Of a DNA stretch of 64,000 bases, positions 23,720 through 34,900 are shown piece after piece. Location of the stretch: NCBI RefSeq assembly GCF_963678635.1, contig NC_087069.1, forward strand, positions 34,803,090-34,867,089. Direction: 5' to 3'. Origin of the DNA: Symsagittifera roscoffensis. Lineage: Eukaryota > Xenacoelomorpha > Acoela > Convolutidae. The number at the start of each line of letters is the position of its first letter. Position 1 is the first letter of the stretch. Under the pieces are notes generated by a model, which had not been told where the DNA came from, did no database searches, and was given only the letters and a program-made list of their open reading frames with translations. Both the position numbers and the translations under genes were made by a program.

Positions 23720-24603
23720 TGTGCCATTCTGCCAGATAGGCACAGTGCAACCTTCCGGCGACACGAAAAAAAACGAATAAAGGCCTTATTAACGAACAAG
23801 TATTGCGAAGGAGGGTAGGAATATTCTAGAGTTTTCATTTTTAAAATTTCGATTGAAGAGTGAATATTTCTGAGAAATAGAAAAAGACGGCCATTTTGAC
23901 GAAAAAGGACGAAAAAACAGAACAACGACAATTATTGTGGAAAACGGTCGCACAAGAGACGAAAAACACGAAATCTCTTATCGTGGCAACAACACACGAT
24001 AAGACTCTTAGCAGTGGAAGTTCATGGAGAAGGAAGCTTCAGTGGGGAAGGAATATTCCACGGAACCCTCCCGTGCCACAAATTGGAAGAGATAAGAACG
24101 TTATCTCAGGAAGATTACGGGAGCGGAGGCTTGGTCCCCCAGAGACTGTTTTATGTGAAGGGACTATATAAAACTGACTTTGTAGCTACTTGGATGTCGT
24201 AGAACTCTGAATTAACGCCGGTATAATTTGATCTTTTAGAATATGAGTAGCTAGAAAGAGGAAAGGGTCAATCCATCTCCAATGGATTTAATATAGAACT
24301 GTCACACAAAAACATGTTAAAATTGGTTGTTCGAGCCGTGTTTTTAATGGCAATCACGTAGTCTGAGGATCCGAGACTCAGCTATGTGGTTGTGTTCGCA
24401 TGTAAACGAAAGCTGATCAAAAGTCGTTTGACTGATGGCCTAAAAATAGTAACTTTTTACTTAGCCCTAAACAGACCAGAAAATCAACTGGCAAGGTCGA
24501 TACGGTGAAAAACGAGTAGGATTAAGGTAACTGACGCCTGCCAGTCGTTAATAGGTACTTTTTCTACGCTCCGTCGCTGTGTAGTATTTGGGCGAATGTT
24601 ACA
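23720..24603 (+). repeat. A-outer 5' LTR (884 bp)
   Basis: It begins TGTGCCATTC and ends GAATGTTACA. It has the same length as the A-inner 3' LTR read in reverse (29,996-30,879), but is clearly diverged from it, so A-outer and A-inner are separate lineages of one family. It is followed by a primer site, which makes it a 5' LTR and not a solo LTR. Confidence 0.92.
24165..24172 (+). promoter_or_regulatory. Candidate TATA box in the A-outer LTR
   Basis: TATATAAA stands about 445 bp into the LTR, in the context GGGACTATATAAAACTGAC. At this place the A-inner LTRs read GGGACTGTGAAAACTGAC, without a TATA box. If it is the promoter, U3 ends and R starts about 30 bp downstream. Inference from sequence only. 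Confidence 0.5.
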
Positions 24604-24615
24604 TAGACGTTTTTA

Positions 24616-24634
24616 TGGCGCTCCTGGGTGGGCC
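24616..24634 (+). promoter_or_regulatory. A-outer primer-binding site
   Basis: TGGCGCTCCTGGGTGGGCC starts 12 nt after the LTR end. The first 15 bases are shared with B2 (22,920-22,906) and all 19 with A-inner (54,699-54,681). Confidence 0.8.
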
Positions 24635-26977
24635 TGTCAAAGGCATAAGACCATCATGATCAGTAAGCGTTTCAGCGACGAACCCTCCGCTCCGGGCGTA
24701 TGCCCGAGTTAGAGGACTTTATGACCGTTGTTGTACTAGGGGGAAGGTGCGTACCCTCCGTCTAGTACTATTTAGCTTTTTAACTTAGTTAACACCGAAA
24801 ATTCCGGGGGCCGGAGGGTTAGGTGGGAAGTCATGAGCCCGCTTGTCCCAAGGTCCCGGGACCAAAAACAATTAAAGAGAAAAGGTAAAACCAAACAAAA
24901 ATAGTGTATAACCAAGAAAAAGCCAAAATTTAATTTATTTGAAAACAAAAAAGTACAAAAAAAAACAGTAAAAGATCCAAAAAAGACCAAAAACAGTAAA
25001 AAAGATAAAGTGACAGTTTATATGTTTTTTTCGGACGAGATGTGATCCGACCTTCCTATTTGTTGTTGTTTCAGATTGATCTATATAATTTGTGATAGAA
25101 AGATTGTGTGTTTTGGTGAAGGGTTGGATACCCTCCCTTGAGTGTAATTTGAGTATTTAAGCACGTTAATGGTGATTTTGCCGGTGACCGGAGGGTAGAG
25201 CAGCAAGCTGACCGACGTGTTCCACACTCAACAAGGACATCAGGGACAACATCCACAACGACTGTTGGGTATCGTTGAAACAATTTTAGTATCGTTTGGG
25301 TACTATTTCATTAAAACTTAAGTGGCGGGGGGCACGATTGGCGCGGTCGATTGTACCCTCCATCGATTACAAATTTCCGAATTAAGGGTCTTAATTCGGG
25401 TATTTTGGTGCAAAGGAGGGTATAGTACTATTCATTAACGACTAATTATAGGTTATTATCCTTATTATATATTACTTATCTCCTAATTGGACCCAAGAAA
25501 CACCCAAATCTCGTCGAAAATTATCGATTTTTGACAAACTATAGACCCCCAAATTTTTGGATATCCGAGCTTTTCCGAACAGCAAAAAGCTTTTGCATAA
25601 GGAGTAGCTACGTAGTTCGATCCCCCTAACTAAAGAAACCGCGTGAGAGAAGACTCAGTAGAAGTTGGAAAAAACCAAAATTTTTGATCAAAATTTCGAT
25701 AATTTTCTGAATTTTGTCAATATGTATTGGGGATTGAGTTTTTGAGTTTTTAGAGTTTGAGCAATAAAATATTTTGTGTTAGGAGCGTGCTAGCATAACG
25801 TACTCGGCTGCTAGAAAAATTCTTGAGTAACCCTCCGACTAGCTCCGTAGATAGAGCTAACGACTTAAGGATTGGAAAAGGAAGGAATCGGAGGGTCCAA
25901 ATATTGATAGTTATTGGCCAAATTTTTGTCTCCAAACCAATTTTGGTCCGGTTTTTTGCATTATTCCAGTGCCGTACAGGGCTACTACGCTCGTTTCAAT
26001 TATTTTTAGGCACTTTCAATAGGAATTGCGGAAAAAAGTTTCTCAGAACCTACATAGGTGGTGAAAAAAGCCCGTTTGGACAAGCACGTTTTTGGCAACT
26101 TCCCAAAGTCTAGCCAACCGATCGGGATAATTTTGGTACCATAAGTCGACGTTTTGGACCATTTTTCCGGACCGCAATCGTTTTTGGGTTGATAATCTCG
26201 GAAAAGTAATTTTTTTTAGAATTTGTTGGCTCGGAGGGTCCAAATCACAGGTAACCCTCCGAGCGGCAGAAAATTTTATCAAAACACCTTTTTATCCAAC
26301 TGGGAAGGTTGACCGTGTCAGCCAACCTAGTTTTAAGTCAGGTGGACCGCTTTTGGAGACTCTATCGCGGTAACATAACCTTTTTTCTTGTTTTTTGGGG
26401 AACCCTCCGAAGTAACCCTCCGGAGTCAGCTAAACCTCCTTAGTGGAAAATTTCCACGAGATCATCCAAAGAAGTTAAAACAGCCCCCCATAGAGAATTT
26501 AGCTTGTTTTGACGCTTCCTGAAGTTAATTGAAGGCCCTTCTAAGTGAGGTTCAGAAATTTGAAAATTTTGGAGGTACCCTCCGAAGTAACCCTCAGGAG
26601 CATATTAAGCATCTTATTGACCCTCCTTAGTAAATTTAGGGGGACCCTCCGAAGTAATTTGGGTGATTAAGGTACCCTCCGAAGTAATCCTCCGAGTTAG
26701 GCTAAGTGTCTTAACAACCCTCCGAAGTAACCCTCCGGAGTGACTTAAACTTCTTAGCAACCCTCCTTGTTAGAAACTTGAGGAAACCTTCTGTGGCAAT
26801 TTGGGAGACGGGAAATATCCATTTAATAAAGACCATATTAGGATATTAGGCGTGCTTATTAGGATCATAGGAGCCCATTTTGACCCGGAAATTCGTGATC
26901 AATTTTGGATTCTAGATCGGGTGTATCAGAAGTACCCGAACAAAATGTTTTTTTTTATTGTGATTTTGGTTGTGTGG
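24635..26977 (+). other. A-outer leader with a dispersed ACCCTCC/GGAGGGT motif
   Basis: About 2.3 kb with no gene. It carries roughly 20 copies of ACCCTCC or its complement GGAGGGT (for example near 24,753, 24,812, 25,130, 25,354, 25,829, 25,888, 26,231, 26,253). They are densest at 26,400-26,765, as CCCTCCGAAGTAACCCTCCG pairs. Copies in both orientations could pair into hairpins. The same motif-rich leader is present in A-inner (52,590-54,640). Confidence 0.7.
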
Positions 26978-27335
26978 TTGCCTTGAGCTACTTAATAGGA
27001 AAGTTCGGGCAATCCGGGAACAAATAAAGGAAAACCTCGGTGAGTGTACTATACACACAAATATACACTCACTTGAGAAGAAAAATTGTTCCCTACTCTC
27101 GTGCACTTGGAGCAGTCCGGGTGTGGGGGAGCTTTTTCTTAGACTATAGAAATTTTCGATCAGAGGTTGCCTTGAGCTACTTAGTAGGACAGCTCGGGCA
27201 ATCGCAGGGCACCTAAAAGAAGACCTCGGTGGGTGTATTAGGCAAATACACACCCACTTGAGAAGACTGTGTCCTGGGCTTTGTTCTTTCGGATCGTTCC
27301 GATTGAGGGAAGTCTTTTTCTTTAAGACTAAGTTT
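26978..27335 (+). repeat. Tandem 189-bp leader repeat with a hairpin in each unit (A-outer)
   Basis: Unit 1 starts at 26,978 and unit 2 at 27,167, both with TTGCCTTGAGCTACTTA. Each contains an inverted repeat followed by CTTGAGAAG: GTGAGTGTA with TACACTCAC in unit 1 (27,040-27,072), and GTGGGTGTA with ACACCCAC in unit 2 (27,229-27,257). A-inner has the same pair at 52,026-52,375 and one more at 50,808-50,977. The place, 400 bp before gag, fits a packaging or translation signal. Confidence 0.75.
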
Positions 27336-27745
27336 TATTGATCTGTTTCTGAATTATCACTGCTTTTTATCAAAGATTGTTTGATTTTAACAAAGCAGTG
27401 ACTTGATAAATTGTGTGGCGATAAATTGATACTGACGAAAGGTCGCTGTCACCTGTAGGATATTCTTATCTGACTATCGATTGTGTTTTGTGTGTTGATT
27501 ATATCTTGTGAAAATTTTGTGATACTGGTATACTATACAACAGGGTTGAGTTAGCATTATATCAATACTGAGTAGGCCCTGTGTGTAACTTTAGCTGAGT
27601 CACTAAGATTGTCATTGAGAAATCTGAGAGACATTTTTGATACCTACGAGATCGAAGAGGCAGCGTTAAGTAATTTAACTTGAAATTGTTGCGGTACGTG
27701 TGCATCGCCATTAAATAATAAGAATATTGATATTTGTCACAAAGT
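27336..27745 (+). other. A-outer leader next to gag
   Basis: No gene is seen in these 410 bases. The matching A-inner sequence exists twice (50,464-50,977 and 51,683-52,196). Confidence 0.55.
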
Positions 27746-29995
27746 ATGCAGCGCAGGGACTCACTAGGATCGATCACTAAGATTCCCAGGCTGAGCAGGG
27801 GCAGCACGCGAAAATTTAAAACTAGGCGTAGCCAGTCCTCGTTTAGCAGCGCCTCCGACGTGTTTGCTGAAAACGAATCGACTAAAGGTCAACCTGATCT
27901 TTCAGTGAGCGAAATGAAACTAAGGAGCGAGAAAAACCTCGATGGCGATCAAGGGCGGAGCGCCGAGGCCGGAACCGCGAGCGAAACGCTTGTGGACCCC
28001 TTTGACGAAGGAGAACGGACGCTTATTCGACCCGACTTTGAGCCAAGCGAGGACCTCGAGCGGGAGGAAGTCGAGAGGACGGAGGAGACCTCGGAGCGTT
28101 CCGAGGTCGAGCCGCGAGAGGAAATGTTATTCAAGGGAATGTCCAAATCGGAGACCAAGAGTCATAGGTGGAGGAGAGAATATTCACATTCGGCTAATAC
28201 CCACTCATCTCTGGCCAAGCAGAGCAACAACGCGATGATGTCGAGTATAAGCCCGAGTGAAGAACAACCGGGTTCGAAGGCCAAGAAGAGTTGGAAGTCT
28301 TTGTACGATGAGCGCATGGCGTCAATACGAACTGAAGGTTTATCTTCCAGTTATGACTACCCGGAGATAACCCATCCGGATGTGAACTTCACACCGTGCC
28401 GAAGGAACGACATGAGCAAGAAGGCGTCGTCCGCCTCGCCGACCAGGCCCATGTCAGATGGGATAACGATGGGAACGTCATCAACGTTCGACAGATTGAT
28501 GACGTCGATGAGCAAGCAAAAAGGCGGTGCGTCATCAAGCACCAGGCTGCAGCCGCAGTTGACCTCATCTTCTTTGGGACTAACCCCGTCATTTGGGGCC
28601 ACTGGCGACATAAGTGACATGTTCGCTGGCGTAATGAATGGTCTGGATGAACTGAGACGGGACATGACTAAGAGAATAGATCAGGTTGACGAGAGAGCTC
28701 ACCAGGGTCGAGAGAATCTGAGAGATGAACTAACGCACGCGAAGTCGCAGGCGAGGGTTGATCAGGGTCAACTGATTCGCAACACCAATCAATGCCTGGC
28801 GGAGAGTCTGGCACAGGCAAACAAGGAGTCACCGGAAAGAGAGGCTAGGATGACGAGAGAGATCGAGCGATTGTTGAACGATCATGATAGTACCTACGCC
28901 CACACGATGACTAGCCTGGAGAAAAGGTTAGATGCCAAGTCTGACTTAATGATGCGGAAGCTTGACGCGATCCTGAATGGGAGCAATTGGCAGGAGCGTT
29001 CCAACCAAAGGGAGCGCTCACGCCATGCGAATGATGGAGATGGTACGGACAGCAATGCCAGAGCCCAGCAAAGCTCGAGAACGAGCTACGAACCTAGGAA
29101 CAAGGAGCGGCCAAGGGCAGCCCCGTCGAGGCCTGGCTGGATGAATCCAGTCCCGCCGGAGGCAGATGCTACCCCGGAGACGAGGTTGCCAACTGTGCCA
29201 CAAGTCAGTTCAGTACCAGATCTGACTACAGTCTCACAGGACACAACGATGTATGCCTCGATGTTTGAGCCTCTGAACAGATCTCTCGATACATTCATCA
29301 CCAAACTCTCGAAGTCAACCGAGAGAGGAGAGAGGTCAAGAAGGACACTGAAAAGGCCGAAGTCATACAAAGACGAGTCAGACGGCTGCATTGATACTTG
29401 GATAGAGGTGATGAAGTTACACTTTGAGGAAGAGAGTCTCTCCAAGAAACAAGAATGCAGCGCGCTAACGAGCAACCTGGAGGGTACTGCACTAAATTGT
29501 GTAATGGCGAAAAGAGCCAATGAGAGAGACAGCGCTCGCAATATATTCGACATCCTGCTGAATCGTTTCGGCTCTGGAGTACAAGGACACCAGGCTATGG
29601 TGAAGTTCGAAAAGAGGCGTCAAAGAGATGACGAATCCATAGACAAATTTTTGGACGACCTTGAATTGCTTAGGAGGAGAAGCAATCCCGATGAGAGATT
29701 ATCCGAGCGAAACTTGGCGATTGCTTCGAAGTTCATGGACGGGGTAAAGAGTGAGGAGTTGAAGACGATGTTGGCCACACACTTCACCCTGTCACTTGAC
29801 CAAGTACCCACGCCCGATGATTTGCGTATGAAGTCACGCGAATATTTACTCATAAAACCGAGGGCGCAGAACCGTTACAGTAATTATGGTAACTATAGCG
29901 GGACAAACACTGGTGCGAATTCCAGTTGGTACAAACCTCGCGATGACATGGATAAGAGGAGGTCATGTGCGAATTGTGGTTCGATGGACCATCAC
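27746..29995 (+). pseudogene. A-outer gag, first 750 codons, cut by the A-inner insertion
   Basis: The start chosen is the ATG at 27,746 (M-Q-R-R-D); the frame is open from a TTG 12 bases upstream, but A-inner uses the same ATG. The N-terminus is basic and acidic low complexity (residues 1-170). A coiled-coil part follows (about 290-410; L-D-E-L-R-R-D-M-T-K-R), then a capsid-like core (about 545-700) with D-G-C-I-D-T-W-I-E-V-M-K-L-H and F-E-K-R-R-Q-R-D-D-E-S-I-D, and the first half of a CCHC knuckle C-A-N-C-G-S-M-D-H-H. The frame has no stop in 2,250 bp, so this part was intact when A-inner landed. The last codon is CAC at 29,993-29,995; the knuckle is completed at 55,529. Confidence 0.88.
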
Positions 29996-30879
29996 TGCAA
30001 CATTCGCCCAAATATCACACAGCGACGGAGCGTAGAAAAAGTACCTATCAACGACTGGCAGGCGTCAGTTACCTTAATTCTACTCGTTTTTCACCGTCTC
30101 GACCTTGCCAGTTGATTTTCTGGTCTGTTTAGGGCAAAGTAAAAAGTTACCATTTTTAGGCCATCAGTCAAACGACTTTTGATCAGCTTTCGTTTGCATG
30201 CGAACACAACCACATAGCTGAGTCTCGGATCCTCAGACTACGTGATTGTCATTAAAAACACGGCTCGAACAACCTATTTTATTATGTTTTTGTGTGACAG
30301 TTTTATATTAAATCCATTGGAGATGGATTGACCCTTTCCTTTTTCTATCTACTCATGTTCTGAAATATTAAATAATAACGGTGTTAATTAAGATCTAGGA
30401 CATTACAGCAGCTGTTATAGTCAGTTTTCACAGTCCCTTCACATATAACAGTCTCTGGGGGACCAAGCCTCCGCTCCCGTGATTTTCTTGAGATAACACT
30501 CTTATCTCCTAAATTTCGTGTCCCGGGAGGGTTCCGTGGTATTTCTCTTCCCCCCACTGAAGCCTCCGTCTCCACAAATATCTGTCGCTAAGGTCCTTAT
30601 CGTGTGTTCTTGCCACGATAAGAGGCTCCGTGTTTTTCTGTCTCTGATACAACTGTTCTTCACAATCTATATCGTGGTTCTGATTTTCGTCTTTTTTATT
30701 CAAAATGGCCGTCTTTTTTCTATTTCTCAGAAATGTTCTTCTTCCAATCGAAATTTTAAAAATAAAAATTCTAGAACATTCTGACCCTCCGTCGCAACAC
30801 TTTTTTGTTCATAAGGCCTTTAGTCACTTTTTTTTCTGTCGCGGGAAAGTTATGCTGTGTCATCTGGCAGAATGGCACA
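29996..30879 (-). repeat. A-inner 3' LTR (884 bp)
   Basis: On the minus strand it runs from TGTGCCATTC at 30,879 to GAATGTTGCA at 29,996; the other copies end GTTACA, so the end carries one change. It is followed on the left by A-outer gag. Confidence 0.92.
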
Positions 30880-30895
30880 TACTCCCCGGACAAGT
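30880..30895 (-). promoter_or_regulatory. A-inner polypurine tract
   Basis: The minus strand reads CTTGTCCGGGGAGTA directly before the LTR. It is the same core as in B2 (6,769-6,780), and closely related copies occur inside pol (43,993-44,170 and 41,540-41,550). Confidence 0.82.
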
Positions 30896-31625
30896 CTCCA
30901 TCAATGTCCCTATTGATCGCATAACACCGGGTTATCGTCAAGTAGTTATCCAGTTTTCAGTAACCAATCTTACAAATTGCATAAGAAATTGAAATTTATC
31001 TACTCCAACTCAACTCACTACGTGTTCACAAATGGCATCGTACTACATCTCACTGCCTTTCAACATTTTCACAAAATTTGCACCATGAGGAGTGTCCTAG
31101 ATAAAATTTCTTTTCTGATTACTTACGTCATCTCGCCATAAAACTTCTTTTCGCCTCTGATTAAAAAGTGGGACGTGGCACGGCCACGCACCCGTTAAAA
31201 TTAACTTAACACTACTCACCAAGTATAATCAGTCATTTATGCGGTCCTTTCCATATTAAAACTAAGAAACTCTGTGGCTAGGAAAGTTATTGAGTTACCC
31301 ACCCTTCCCGAGCGAGTTTACTCAAACTTACCATGTCGCCACACAGTGAATTTGTGTCTTACACAGGTTAAAAACTTCAGTCGGGAATAAATAGGTAAAT
31401 ATACTCACCTATGCTCCTTATATACATACATAGATAGTAGTAACTAAAATCAACAATTTCAACAATTTTAACAATTGCAACATTTTCAAAGTTTGGTCTG
31501 ACCAAACTAGATCAAAACAAAAAGTTTAACAAGTTCAATAATCAAAACTTGGTTGATTTGTTCAAGTTTTAGCACACAAATACAATCAAGTTTTTCTCTC
31601 CTTCTCTTCTTTTCTTTGGTCATCT
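30896..31625 (-). other. A-inner 3' untranslated region
   Basis: AT-rich, 730 bp, no gene seen. It follows the end of ORF2 and leads to the polypurine tract. Confidence 0.6.
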
Positions 31626-31961
31626 TCACTCCATCATTTCTCCATCCTGATGTTCAGCGTCACTGTCTTCCAGGACTTTCTCTAACATGTCCAGAGAGTT
31701 GCGGGCCGTGCCCCAACCCTCCTGTTCCAACAGCCTCGGTTTGCAACAAGGTAGCAAGTCCACATTCACCTTCTGCTCCCGGTTCCTGCAAAAGCTGTTG
31801 TGAAGACATAGGCTCACGTTTCGTTCTAGGTCAGCTCTTAAGACCTCTTTCTTCTCATCTTCAGTAACACAAGGCGTTCCAGCTACCCGCTTCACCGCTG
31901 TGGTGACCGCGTTTCTGTGCGTCAAGAATGCTCGTTTATAGGCTCCTGGTCCTATATCTAG
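31626..31961 (-). pseudogene. A-inner ORF2, last 111 codons after an in-frame TAG
   Basis: The frame continues without shift past the TAG at 31,964-31,962. It matches the end of the B2 protein: T-H-R-N-A-V-T-T here against T-H-R-N-A-I-T-T in B2, then N-V-S-L-C-L-H-N-S-F-C against N-V-S-L-S-L-H-N-S-F-C. The tail belongs to the protein, and the TAG is a nonsense change or, less likely, a readthrough point. It ends at a TAA/TGA-type stop at 31,626. Confidence 0.78.
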
Positions 31962-34900
31962 CTAGAAAGATTGATAGGCTTCCGTGTTCCTTGACATGTG
32001 ATGCTTCGCGCGTTCATACATCCAAGATGTCATCACTGCACGGAACCAAGGCATCAATCTTTGCCTTGACCATATTCTTTCAATGGCTTTAGGTATTCTC
32101 AGAACCTTGCAGGTGGTTCTGAAAAGATCCAATTCACGACTCATTTTAACGTTGCTCAACTGTTCAGGAGTCGGCACGGCCGTCTCCTGCTCACTTGTGT
32201 CCGCGTTAGCCTCCAACCATCTCACTGCTAGCATGGCGCTAACCACCACGATTGACACTTGTTGATTCTGATCGGGCAACCCCGTGGAGTACAACTCCTC
32301 CACGTCCCAGACTAGGATCAGATTCCCGCGTTTAGGGTACCACAACGTCTGCGCCAAGCAGTTGCAAGGATACTCCCCATGGGTTCTCACTATGTTCCTT
32401 CGGGTCCGATACCCTGAGGCTCGCAGCAACGGTTCCACTTCCATCAGGATTCTATGTAAATCGTCTTTCTCTTCTATGGTGGGGAATTCAGTGGGTAACG
32501 CTCCACTCGCTTTCTGTTTCTGGAACTCACTCACGTTGCCTTCGTTCAGTCTCATGAACTCTTCACCCACAACGTCTTGCAACTCGCCTTCGGATCTCTT
32601 CGGGACTGCCCGAAAGATCTTTGCCAACAAGTCATATGACCTCTCTGACATTCTGGCCAACCTCACGCACTTTGGCACAGAGAAAAGTTGGTCAACCAAC
32701 ACTTGTTGCGTCCTCGCATCCATCACCACCATGTGCGTAGGATACCTGCTATTACAATACGGCGCTGAGCTTGAACCCACCATATATTTTGAACCAGTAG
32801 GTCTGTGATAGGCTTCACTATCCTTCAGATTCATTTCATTCTCTAGGGCTTCTCGCCAGCCTCCAATCTTTTGCTCTGTCTGTAATGCTCCAGGGAATAT
32901 TTCCACGCTGAGGGACGTCACTAGCTCATGGGCACGCTCCAAGCGCTCGAGCGATTCTATCGAACTCGTCATGCTGCAAAATCCCAAGGCTGTGATCAGG
33001 TTTACGTCCGTCACCCCATGGCAGTCTGCGACCAACTCCATGGCACTCTTATCTGACATGCTCAATCTTCCGTACAATCGTGCCAGTTGTCGATGCTGCT
33101 CGCTTAGCGTAATCAGGCAGTGTCCCAGGTTACAAACATGTCCTTCCATCCCACTGTGTTGAGCCAAGCATGTGCCTTGCTTCAACCAATTACTCGATGT
33201 ACCTTCCTCGGACAGCTCCGTGGACGGGTTGCTCTTCTTCTTCGTCAATCTCATGGCCAGCAGGTGATGTATCATGGCCAGATCATGTAAACTCGCATCA
33301 TCATCCCGTTCTAGCATGACATCCGCGGTCATGTCCCAGATTAAGCCTGCGTTAGGATGGGGACACCAGGAAGGTTTCATGAGTTCCCACATCACTACTA
33401 GACTGGTTTTCAAGGGACCGTCCCAAGAACCACAATCAAAACTCACTTGCCCTTTTAGCTCGGGAATCGAGGGCTCGACTACTCGTTCTTCCAAAATAAT
33501 TCCAAGCTTGGGTTGTTCCACCATCAACATTCCAATTTCCTTAATCCGTTCAACCCAGAAGTTGAGCACTGTGACTTGCTCGTAGTCGAAGTATGCTTCC
33601 CTGGCTTCTTCGTTCTCGAAGGGATTATACGCCATCCCCGGTATGCCAGACACGTATTGGAACGACTTCAGTTTCCCTAGTGTTGCAAACTCCTTTTGTC
33701 CTCTGGCCGCTTCAATCAAGTCTCTGCTCACTCTCAATTCTTTGTTGGAGTATCTTCTCACCTCTTCCAACTTGCGATAGCTTTCCATATCATTCGACTC
33801 CTTGCTTGGCACGGTCAATGGCATGTCCTGATATAGCTCTAGGAGTGCCCTAAGGAAGTTCCTTTCGCAATCAACTCCCTTTTGCCGAATGATCTTTATA
33901 CATTCTCCCAACACAGGAGTGGGGATGCGATCCACCACGAACCTGACAAAGCAAAGGGCATCCTTACGCTTAGCCCATGCTATCGCTGAATCGTCTTTCG
34001 AAATCAATGCTCGTAGAGCTTCCATTAACTCTAGCTCCTGTTCTCGTGATTTCGAGTCATTACTGGCTTCATACTCCGCCTTTTTGATGCCCATCAAGCA
34101 CCAAGCCAGTCGTACTTGCAGATCAGTTCTCACGCAAGGATGAGCCAGGTATGCTACCACAGTAGCAGGTGCATTCATCGTCTCATCGAAGTATTTCTGG
34201 AGGGCCGCCCTCCAAGAAATTTCTAGCAGTTTTTCCAATCCAATTTCGTTCGCTTCTGATGACATTACTGTGCCATACTCTCTTCGATTGAAGTTAGAGT
34301 TCTCCGTAAGCCCTTTCAGATATTCTTGCATGGCCCGCTTTTCACTCCAAGCCATCAGGTGCCCTCTCGCGGAGTTCCTCGCTTTCAACATCTCCACATA
34401 ACCCCCTGCCGGATCTCCCATGTGGACCGATTCCGGCACAGTTATTCGACTGTACTCGACCACGTCGAGTTGTCCTTCCAGTTTCAACTTGGCCATGTTG
34501 ATCCGCGAGGGCCTATAATCTTCAAGTCCTCCAGATCCACATTGACTGATGACTTCCATTTCTAACTTAGTGTCTGCCAGGGTTTGCGCCGTCTTCTTCG
34601 ATCTAGTGGCGGTTACGGTCAGACCTGCCAAGAGCATAGGGGGTATCAGATTCTCTTTTTCTCCCCCTGTCAGCGTTGCGCTATCTCCTTGCCCGCTCTC
34701 GCCTGAACGACCTGCGCTCGTTAAAGAGGTCACCACTGCGCTGGCTCTCGACTTCACCACTCTCGGGTTCATGGCTCGACTTCCTGTTTTCCCTTTTAGT
34801 CGCTTCAGCCCTTTCCTGGCTCGTCTGACAGGTAATTTCTTTGCAACATGCTGATCATCGGCACTGTCTTCTGTTACTGACTCGGTCAGAACATCCGACT

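Noticed and set aside
23720..24603. Solo LTR or an independent short transposon of about 0.9 kb
   Set aside because: A primer-binding site, leader and gag follow directly, and two further copies flank a complete element at 29,996-55,525.
25823..26113. A 96-codon frame in the A-outer leader, with a similar 74-codon frame in A-inner (53,187-53,411)
   Set aside because: About 35 residues are near identical, but the DNA is equally similar, the starts differ and the ends diverge by frameshift. No evidence of selection on protein.
27734..27745. Gag start four codons upstream at TTG
   Set aside because: The ATG at 27,746 has the same position and context in A-inner; the upstream codon is not an ATG.
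30116..30992. Coding frames within the LTR copies (for example at 30,384-30,703, 51,377-51,732 and 55,070-55,261)
   Set aside because: They recur only because the LTR is repeated. They lack family-level protein conservation and lie in U3/R/U5 sequence.
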